Assembly: GCA_019118985.1 (NCBI GenBank)
Contig: DWXX01000001.1
Location: 1-10,864, forward strand
Direction of reading: 5' to 3'
DNA: 10,864 nucleotides
Source of the DNA: Candidatus Faecalibacterium faecipullorum
Lineage (GTDB): Bacteria > Bacillota > Clostridia > Oscillospirales > Ruminococcaceae
Both the position numbers and the translations under genes were made by a program. Of the stretch, positions 5,898 to 10,864 are shown in pieces (positions within the stretch are counted from its first letter, which is position 1; every line of letters starts with the position of its first letter). Under the pieces are notes generated by a model. It was not told the origin of the DNA. It searched no databases and saw nothing but the letters and a program-made list of their open reading frames with translations.

Positions 5898-7049
5898 TCA
5901 GACGCCCTGCAGCTGCTTCATCCCCGCCTCGAACCGTTCGAGGAAGGCGTCGACGTCCGCGGGGGTGTTGTCGGCGCAGAAAGAGACCCGGATGGCGGTG
6001 TCCACCGCCCGCGCCGGGCGGCCCATGGCCTGCAGGGTGTGGCTGGGCTCGCCCCGGCCACAGGCCGACGCCGACGAGACGTAGATCTTCTCCTGCGCCA
6101 GCCAGGCCAGCATGGTCTCGCTGCGGACCTTGTTTTCGCTGAAGTTCAGAATTTCGGGCACGGCGCCGTCGGGGCTGTTGATCTCGACGGTGGGGAAGGC
6201 CGCCAGCCCTGCCCGCAGCCGGTCGTTGAGGGCCTTTGCCTGCCCGGCCCGCTGCCGCAGGGTGGGGGCCAGCTTTTCGGCCGCCGCCGCAAGGCCCAGC
6301 GCATAGGGCAGGTTCTCGGTGCCGGGGCGGATGCCCCGCTCCTGCTCGCCCCCGAGGTAGGGCGGGCGGAAGGCCTGCACCACCTTCTCGCTGAGGTAGA
6401 GCCCGCCCACCCCTTTGGGGGCGTGGATCTTGTGCCCGCTGACGGTGAAGCTGTCGATGCCCGACCCTTCCAGCCGCACCGGCAGCCGCATCCAGGCCTG
6501 CACCCCGTCCACATGGAGGAAGGTGCGGGGGTTGGCCTGCTTGACGCCGGCGGCAAGGCGGATCACGTCGCAGACGGCGCCGGTCTCGTTGTTGACCATC
6601 ATGCAGGCGGCGAGCACCGTTGAGCGGTCCACCTGCGCGAGCAGGCGGTCCACGTCCAGGGAGCCGTCGGCGGCGGGGGGGACAAAGACCACCTGCCAGC
6701 CGGCGGCGGCCAGATCTTCCAGCGGGCGGCGGACGCTGGGGTGCTCAAAGCCGGAGCAGACGATCTTTTTGCCGAAGGTGCGGGTCCGCGCCGCCCCCAG
6801 CAGGGCGAGGTTGTTCCCCTCGCTGCCGCAGGAGGTGAAGTAAAATTCCCGCCCCTTGCAGCCGATGGTGCGGGCCAGGGCGGCCCGGGCATGGGCCAGG
6901 GCGGCCTCGCTCTCGGCCCCCGGCGGGTAGAGGGAGGAGGGGTTGGCCCAGCGTTCCAGCATGGCGGCGTGGATGACGCCGGCCACCTCGGGGTCGACGA
7001 TGGTGGTGGCCGCGTTGTCCAGATAGTGCAGCGAAGGGTCTGTGCGCAT
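5898..7049 (-). CDS. Cysteine desulfurase, NifS/IscS family (NifZ-like ThiI partner)
   Basis: A 383-residue PLP enzyme that converts cysteine to alanine and carries the sulfur as a persulfide. Visible landmarks are LDNAATT at 10-16, SCGSEGNN (73-80), EHPSV (102-106) with the PLP-stacking His103, HVDGVQ (179-184), the Schiff-base lysine Lys207 in SGHK, RPGTEN (241-246) and the loop SSASAC with catalytic Cys330. Length fits the family. It is the first gene of the operon, 26 bases before thiI; a dedicated desulfurase next to a rhodanese-free ThiI matches the B. subtilis NifZ-ThiI pair, so tRNA thiolation is the likely main role. General Fe-S supply cannot be excluded, but no scaffold gene (IscU/SufU) is nearby. 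The RBS (AGCAGGT) is modest. Confidence 0.94.
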   Translation of the reverse strand: MRTDPSLHYLDNAATTIVDPEVAGVIHAAMLERWANPSSLYPPGAESEAALAHARAALARTIGCKGREFYFTSCGSEGNNLALLGAARTRTFGKKIVCSGFEHPSVRRPLEDLAAAGWQVVFVPPAADGSLDVDRLLAQVDRSTVLAACMMVNNETGAVCDVIRLAAGVKQANPRTFLHVDGVQAWMRLPVRLEGSGIDSFTVSGHKIHAPKGVGGLYLSEKVVQAFRPPYLGGEQERGIRPGTENLPYALGLAAAAEKLAPTLRQRAGQAKALNDRLRAGLAAFPTVEINSPDGAVPEILNFSENKVRSETMLAWLAQEKIYVSSASACGRGEPSHTLQAMGRPARAVDTAIRVSFCADNTPADVDAFLERFEAGMKQLQGV

Positions 7050-7087
7050 CGAGATACCTGCTTTCTTTCGTAAATTCCGATCAAAAT

Positions 7088-7096
7088 ATTATAGCA
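7088..7096 (-). promoter_or_regulatory. Extended -10 promoter of the desulfurase-thiI-cinA operon
   Basis: On the minus strand TGCTATAAT (7088-7096) is an extended -10 with a perfect TATAAT; no good -35 is visible, only TTTCCC at 17 bases. The expected start near 7081 gives a leader of about 32 bases. It is back to back with the SGNH-hydrolase promoter (-10 boxes 72 bases apart), so the two units could influence each other. Confidence 0.75.
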
Positions 7097-7142
7097 TAAA
7101 ACACCCCGGGGGGAAAGCCCCCGCCCCGCCGAACCGCAAGCC

Positions 7143-7171
7143 TTGCGCGCCGGGCGCGGAGAGGGTATAAT
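7143..7171 (+). promoter_or_regulatory. Promoter of the SGNH hydrolase gene
   Basis: TTGCGC (7143-7148), a 17-base spacer and a perfect TATAAT (7166-7171). Transcription should start near 7178, about 70 bases before the ATG at 7249. No operator-like repeat or riboswitch is apparent in the leader. Confidence 0.78.
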
Positions 7172-7248
7172 AAAGAAAACAGAACGTTCAAAACGAGCCG
7201 GCGCGGGGCCATACACCCCCCACGCCCGGCCAGGGAGGTGCCGTCTCT

Positions 7249-8259
7249 ATGGCAGACTATCAGGAATACCGCCGCCACGTCCTGCACAGGCGGTGGCGGA
7301 GGATCTTCACCACCGTGCTCGCGCTGCTGATGCTGGTGCTGCTGTGCGGCGTATGGGTGCTGTGGCGGCAGCTGTACCCCACGCCCCCCACCAGGGACGA
7401 GCCCCAGGTCACCCTGCTGGCCCAGGCCATCCCCGACGCCGAGTGGCGGACCCTCGGCTACCAGCGGCAGTCCACCGTCACCGTCCAGCGGCTGGCCGAC
7501 GGGGTGACCACCGCCATGGACTTCCGGCTGGCGTCCATGCCGGCTTCGGGCGCCGGGCCGGTGGAGCTGAGCTGGTTCGACGACGCGGTCTTTCTGGGGG
7601 ACAGCATCACCCAGGGGATGCAGATCTACGACACCGGGCTGCCCAACGCCCACTACTGCGCCTACCGCGGGGTGGGGCCCAACACGGTGGTCAACGGCGC
7701 CACCTGCACCCGCGCCGACGGGGTGGAGGAGGTCCCCCTCGAGGCGCTGGCCGCCTATCAGCCGCGGTCGGTCTACATTTTGCTGGGCACCAACGTCCTG
7801 ACGCGGGACGGCGACTACGCCAGCTTTCTCAACTACTACAGCCTGATGCTGGACCGCATCCGGCAGCTGCTGCCCGAAGCGGACATCTACGTCCAATCCA
7901 TCACCCCGGTGCGGCCCGAAGTCAGCGCCGAGCCGAACCACAGCGGCATGTACGCCGAGCGGTTCATCCGGGTCAACAACGACCTGGCCGCCCTGGCGGT
8001 GGAGAAGGGCTGCTTCTTCCTCGATCTGTGGGAGGTGCTGGCCGACGAGAACGGTGACCTGCGGGCTGAGTACGCCCAGCCCGACGGCTACCACCTGCTG
8101 CCCGAAGGGTACGCGGCGTGGGTGGAGTATCTGCGCACCCACACCGCCCACACCCGCCCCGTCGAGGGGGCGGCCAGCGCGGCCGAGTTCGAGGACGCGG
8201 AACGGGCCGGCGAGGCCCCTGCCGAAAAAGCGGACGCGGCCGAGAGCGCCGCGGCCTGA
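7249..8259 (+). CDS. Membrane-anchored SGNH/GDSL-type hydrolase
   Basis: A 336-residue protein with a basic N-terminus (8-18), one transmembrane helix (19-38) without a lipobox, and an outward SGNH domain (about 105-297). Block I is FLGDSITQG (115-123) with nucleophile Ser119; block II is near RGVGPNT (140-146); block III is LLGTN (178-182), giving the oxyanion Asn; block V is PDGYHL (278-283) with Asp279 and His282. This is a complete catalytic set for an esterase or acylhydrolase. Substrate is unknown; extracytoplasmic SGNH proteins often deacetylate cell-wall or exopolysaccharide glycans. The C-terminal tail (304-336) is Ala/Glu-rich and low complexity. GGGAGGT lies 9 bases upstream of the ATG. 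It is a single-gene unit with its own promoter and terminator. Confidence 0.88.
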   Translation: MADYQEYRRHVLHRRWRRIFTTVLALLMLVLLCGVWVLWRQLYPTPPTRDEPQVTLLAQAIPDAEWRTLGYQRQSTVTVQRLADGVTTAMDFRLASMPASGAGPVELSWFDDAVFLGDSITQGMQIYDTGLPNAHYCAYRGVGPNTVVNGATCTRADGVEEVPLEALAAYQPRSVYILLGTNVLTRDGDYASFLNYYSLMLDRIRQLLPEADIYVQSITPVRPEVSAEPNHSGMYAERFIRVNNDLAALAVEKGCFFLDLWEVLADENGDLRAEYAQPDGYHLLPEGYAAWVEYLRTHTAHTRPVEGAASAAEFEDAERAGEAPAEKADAAESAAA

Positions 8260-8284
8260 ATACGTCTGGATACCCAAAACAAAA

Positions 8285-8321
8285 ACGGGGCAGCCTGCGG
8301 GGGCTGTCCCGTTGGTTTTTT
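8285..8321. terminator. Bidirectional terminator between SGNH hydrolase and ilvA
   Basis: The stem ACGGGGCAGCC (8285-8295) pairs with GGCTGTCCCGT (8302-8312) with one wobble pair and a 6-base loop. TTGGTTTTTT follows on the plus strand, and on the minus strand TTTTT then GTTTT follows. It lies 25 bases after the hydrolase stop and 18 bases after the ilvA stop, so it serves both convergent genes. Confidence 0.9.
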
Positions 8322-8339
8322 CGGGGTGGGCTGCAAAGG

Positions 8340-9548
8340 TCAGGTCCGCTCGGCCACCGGCTGGAAGCCGGCTTTGGACAGCTCGGTGCGGATCTGTTCG
8401 ATCTGGGCGGCGTCCCGCGTCTCCATCCCCAGCTTGAGGAAGCAGCTGGAGATGGGCATATCGGGGTCGGAGCCGTCGTACTGCACCGACACCACGTTGC
8501 CGCCGCAGTCGGCCACGATCTGGGACACCCGGGTCAGCTGGCCGGGCTTGTCCTCCAGGGCGATGGTCAGGTTGGACTTGCGGCCGCTCATGATCAGGCC
8601 GCGGGTGATGACCCGGCTGAGGATGTTGACGTCGATGTTGCCGCCCGACACCACGCAGACCGCCTTTTTGCCCTGGATGGGCAGCTTGCCGAAGAGGGCG
8701 GCCGCCACCGGCACCGCGCCGGCGCCCTCGGCCACCAGCTTCTGGTTTTCCATCAGGGCCAGGATGGCGGCGGCGATCTCGTCCTCGCTGACGGTGACCA
8801 TCTCGTCGACGTACTTTTCGCACATCTGGTAGGTCAGCTCGCCGGGGGTCTTAACCTGGATGCCGTCGGCAAAGGTGGAGACGGCGTCCAGCGTCTCGTA
8901 GCACCGGTCGTGGAAGGAGCGCACCATGCTGGGCGCGCCGGCGGCCTGCACGCCGTAGACCTTGACGTCGGGGCGCAGGCTCTTGATGGTGAAGGCGATG
9001 CCGGCGATCAGCCCGCCGCCCCCCACCGGCACGATCACCGCGTCGAGGTCGGGCAGCTGGTCCAGGATCTCCAGCCCGATGGTGCCCTGCCCGGCAATGA
9101 CCAGCTCGTCGTCGTAGGGGTGGATGAAGGTCATGCCGGTCTCAGCCTGCAGCTCGACAGCGCGGTCGTGGGCGTCGTCGTAGGTGCCGGGCACAAGGCA
9201 GACCTCGGCGCCGAGGGCCTTGGTGTTCTCCACCTTCATGATGGGCGCGCCGTCCGGCATACAGACCACGCTGCGGATGCCCATCCGGGTGGCGGCAAGG
9301 GCCACCCCCTGCGCATGGTTGCCCGCCGAGCAGGCGATCACCCCCCGCGCCCTCTCCTCTGCCGAGAGCTGGCTGATCTTATAATACGCCCCCCGCACCT
9401 TGAAGCTGCCGGTCACCTGCAGGTTCTCGGTCTTGAGGAACAGCCGCGTCCCATTCAGCGACAGCAGCGGCGCCTCGATCAAATCCGTCCGCCGCGCGAT
9501 CTCCTTGAGCAGAAAAGCGGCATGGTAGATCTTATCCAAACTGAGCAT
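8340..9548 (-). CDS. ilvA: Threonine ammonia-lyase with one ACT domain
   Basis: A 402-residue PLP enzyme deaminating threonine to 2-oxobutanoate, the first step of isoleucine synthesis, or threonine breakdown. The fold-type II catalytic domain spans about 1-320: the PLP lysine is Lys50 in GSFKVRGA, SAGNHAQG is at 74-81, the phosphate-binding GGGGL at 176-180 and SGGN at 301-304. One ACT-like domain (about 326-400; LEDKPGQLTRV at 331-341) follows. This is the medium form with a single C-terminal ACT, between catabolic TdcB (none) and E. coli IlvA (two). Pathway assignment is therefore uncertain, since no other ilv gene is here. The ATG at 9548 is chosen over an in-frame one at 9623: it follows GAGAGGG, the family begins here, and the upstream choice precedes or overlaps the likely transcription start. 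Confidence 0.94.
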   Translation of the reverse strand: MLSLDKIYHAAFLLKEIARRTDLIEAPLLSLNGTRLFLKTENLQVTGSFKVRGAYYKISQLSAEERARGVIACSAGNHAQGVALAATRMGIRSVVCMPDGAPIMKVENTKALGAEVCLVPGTYDDAHDRAVELQAETGMTFIHPYDDELVIAGQGTIGLEILDQLPDLDAVIVPVGGGGLIAGIAFTIKSLRPDVKVYGVQAAGAPSMVRSFHDRCYETLDAVSTFADGIQVKTPGELTYQMCEKYVDEMVTVSEDEIAAAILALMENQKLVAEGAGAVPVAAALFGKLPIQGKKAVCVVSGGNIDVNILSRVITRGLIMSGRKSNLTIALEDKPGQLTRVSQIVADCGGNVVSVQYDGSDPDMPISSCFLKLGMETRDAAQIEQIRTELSKAGFQPVAERT

Positions 9549-9567
9549 ACATTCCCTCTCCCCAAAC

Positions 9568-9588
9568 AGGCCCGCAAGGGCCTTTTTT
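9568..9588 (+). terminator. Terminator-like hairpin in the ilvA leader, plus strand
   Basis: AGGCCC (9568-9573), loop GCAA, and GGGCCT (9578-9583) run into six T (9583-9588). It is a compact terminator only in the plus direction, although no plus-strand gene lies upstream of it. In ilvA mRNA the same bases form a hairpin a few bases ahead of the ribosome binding site, without a U-tract. Confidence 0.55.
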
Positions 9589-9611
9589 CGTCCTATAGTC
9601 TGATAAAAGAC

Positions 9612-9640
9612 AGTATAGACCAAAGGTTATAATTTGTCAA
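9612..9640 (-). promoter_or_regulatory. Promoter of ilvA
   Basis: On the minus strand a consensus -35 TTGACA (9635-9640) is followed by a 17-base spacer and TATACT (9612-9617). The expected start near 9605 gives a leader of about 56 bases, too short for a T-box riboswitch, and none is recognisable. Confidence 0.88.
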
Positions 9641-9676
9641 ATGAAAATGTTTCAACACAAATTGGGCTGGACAACC

Positions 9677-9704
9677 AAAAAGCGCCCCTGCATGGCGGGG
9701 GCGC
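9677..9704 (-). terminator. Terminator of the Ig-like lipoprotein gene
   Basis: On the minus strand GCGCCCC (9698-9704) pairs with GGGGCGC (9682-9688) across a 9-base loop and is followed by TTTTT (9677-9681). It lies about 20 bases after the stop codon and separates this gene from the ilvA promoter. Confidence 0.85.
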
Positions 9705-9724
9705 GGGAGGAATATAATCAGAAA

Positions 9725-10840
9725 TTAAAAAGTGTGATATGGTCCGGAAATAAGAACACTAAAGGTAACAGTCTTGCCTAGGTAAGTAATTGTCACCTCA
9801 TTTGATCCACCTACCAATTTTTCTTCAGATACTTTAACAATACCTTTTTCAACCATATACTCGGTTACCCGAATATCTGTAGTATGGTATGGAGTCCATC
9901 CCTTATAATGATGTACACGAATCGTCATTCCGACTGGATTGAAAGTCTGACCAACCGTCTGAGTTGTACTATCAATGTTCTCGGCCTCCAATACATTGCC
10001 GAATAGGGGCTTATATATGCGATAGACTTCAACAGAAATCGTTGCCTCCTTGGTAACCTCTCCTTCGGTGTAAGAGATTGTCACTTCAGCAGACCCAGAT
10101 TCACTAAAGTTCTTGTCAGGGGAAATCTCATAATCGGTGACTTCAGTAGGTTTTTTCGCATTATCCTTGTAGTACGCCGTGACTACTAAGCCGGTGGGGT
10201 CAAACGTTTCGCCAGCAATTTGATTGCCGTCGAGACTAGAACCTACAAAATATATCTTTCGATAACTGCCTGATACTTCAATACGATCCAAAACTGGGGT
10301 GGGTTCCGGTTCGGGCTCCGGTTCCGGCTCTGGTTCGGGCTCCGGTTCAGGTTCCGGTTCGGGGTCAGGAGTGGGGGTGCTGCTGTTGCTGGAACTACCC
10401 GAACCGCCGGTCCGATAGGTCACCACGGCGGCGTAGAACCAACCGTTGTCCGCCTTGACCATGGCGATGAAGGCTTCCGGCTTCCGGCCGGTGAGGCGGC
10501 CGAACTGTGCGGCGATGGCGGCTGCCGCGTCGTCGGCGGACTGGTCGCCCGCGGCAAAGTAGATGTCCAGGTCAGACCGGCCTGCCAGAAGCTCGGTCAG
10601 GGTGCCGTCCGCTTTCAAGGCGGCTTCAATGTCGGCAGGCTGGATGTTCTCGCCGGCGGCGTCGCGCAGGGCGTCCGTCAGCGCCCGGCTGGTGTCAAAG
10701 GTCACGACAGGGTTTGCCCCCTGCGCCTCATTGGCGGCTTTTGCGGCCTCGCGGGAGAAGTCCCAGCGCCCGCAGGCGGTGAAAAGGACCATGGCGAGGG
10801 CTGCGAAAAGCAGCAGGGACATTCGTTTTTTGACGTACAT
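9725..10840 (-). CDS. Modular surface lipoprotein with Glu-Pro stalk and Ig-like domains
   Basis: A 371-residue exported lipoprotein, paralogous to the one at 1-990. The signal peptide and mature residues up to 32 are identical (lipobox Cys23). Residues 33-145 are about 47% identical to the paralogue by hand alignment, with ENIQPAD (64-70) and MVKADNG (127-133). A Gly/Ser linker (145-154) leads into TPTPDP, ten Glu-Pro units (161-180) and TP, a rigid extended stalk that can span the cell wall. Two Ig-like modules follow: about 185-273, with GETFDPTGLVVTAYYKDN and TISVEVY typical of bacterial Ig-like group 3 domains (Big_3), and a more divergent one at about 280-366 with GQTFNPVGMTIRVHHYK. AGGAGG lies 7 bases before the ATG. 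The region encoding the Ig-like part is much AT-richer than the rest. The promoter lies beyond the window. Likely surface binding; ligand unknown. Confidence 0.85.
   Translation of the reverse strand: MYVKKRMSLLLFAALAMVLFTACGRWDFSREAAKAANEAQGANPVVTFDTSRALTDALRDAAGENIQPADIEAALKADGTLTELLAGRSDLDIYFAAGDQSADDAAAAIAAQFGRLTGRKPEAFIAMVKADNGWFYAAVVTYRTGGSGSSSNSSTPTPDPEPEPEPEPEPEPEPEPEPEPTPVLDRIEVSGSYRKIYFVGSSLDGNQIAGETFDPTGLVVTAYYKDNAKKPTEVTDYEISPDKNFSESGSAEVTISYTEGEVTKEATISVEVYRIYKPLFGNVLEAENIDSTTQTVGQTFNPVGMTIRVHHYKGWTPYHTTDIRVTEYMVEKGIVKVSEEKLVGGSNEVTITYLGKTVTFSVLISGPYHTF
10301..10360 (-). repeat. Hexanucleotide repeat encoding the (Glu-Pro)10 stalk
   Basis: Ten in-frame six-base units, each GAR CCN on the minus strand, encode ten Glu-Pro pairs. 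Codons vary (GAA/GAG; CCG, CCC, CCT, CCA), so the tract is imperfect. Gain or loss of a unit would change stalk length without breaking the frame. Confidence 0.9.
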
Positions 10841-10864
10841 ATGTCATCCTCCTTGTATTTTCCG
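10744..10864 (-). repeat. Lipoprotein leader repeat, copy 2
   Basis: Identical over 121 bases to 894-1014, same orientation, 9850 bases away. It runs to the last base of the window, so its upstream limit is not visible. Confidence 0.95.

Noticed and set aside
7081..8823. A 580-codon minus-strand frame spanning the SGNH gene
   Set aside because: It is antisense to the SGNH hydrolase, crosses the shared terminator and overlaps the real ilvA in another frame.
9549..9623. A 25-residue N-terminal extension of threonine ammonia-lyase
   Set aside because: The extra segment would begin upstream of the predicted transcription start (near 9605), has no RBS of its own and is not part of the family.
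9549..9660. A T-box or other riboswitch before ilvA
   Set aside because: The leader from the predicted start is only about 56 bases and lacks T-box features.
894..10864. The window as a composite transposon bounded by the direct repeats
   Set aside because: No transposase or integrase is present, the repeats are gene 5' ends, and the genes between are ordinary chromosomal ones.

Overview
The window reads as a high-GC chromosome segment from a Gram-positive gut-type anaerobe, most likely an Oscillospiraceae/Ruminococcaceae relative (Faecalibacterium/Subdoligranulum/Gemmiger-like). The reasons are strong AGGAGG-type ribosome binding sites, TTGACA/TATAAT promoters, compact Rho-independent terminators, a short rhodanese-free ThiI beside its own cysteine desulfurase, and lipoprotein-type surface proteins. 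The taxonomy is an inference; no rRNA or other marker is present. I see no tRNA, CRISPR array, transposase, integrase or phage gene.

Layout. (1) At 1-990 (minus) is a lipoprotein with two InlB-like beta-repeats. (2) At 991-1242 is a non-coding stretch with two copies of a GTATAC-centred near-palindrome, one of which doubles as a plus-strand terminator. (3) At 1243-2307 (minus) is a two-gene unit: a small XRE repressor and a six-helix membrane protein, with a clear promoter and a repeated operator-like site. (4) At 2321-7093 (minus) is a four-gene operon: cysteine desulfurase, thiI, cinA, and a truncated, catalytically dead-looking CinA paralogue fused to a membrane anchor. (5) At 7143-8321 (plus), transcribed divergently from that operon, is a membrane-anchored SGNH hydrolase. 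(6) At 8340-9640 (minus), convergent with it across a shared bidirectional terminator, is threonine ammonia-lyase (ilvA). (7) At 9677-10864 (minus) is a second lipoprotein, paralogous to the first, carrying Ig-like domains on a Glu-Pro stalk.

How the genes work together. The desulfurase and ThiI form the sulfur relay for 4-thiouridine in tRNA. CinA handles NMN or damaged pyridine nucleotides, and its neighbour probably has a non-enzymatic role at the membrane. IlvA starts isoleucine synthesis or degrades threonine.

The least ordinary part is the pair of lipoprotein genes at the two ends. They share a 121-base stretch (RBS, start, signal peptide, first mature residues) identical at every base, then a GC-rich N-terminal module about 47% identical by hand count, then unrelated AT-richer C-terminal modules joined at a Gly/Ser linker. 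This looks like a modular surface-lipoprotein family with a homogenised leader and exchangeable display domains.
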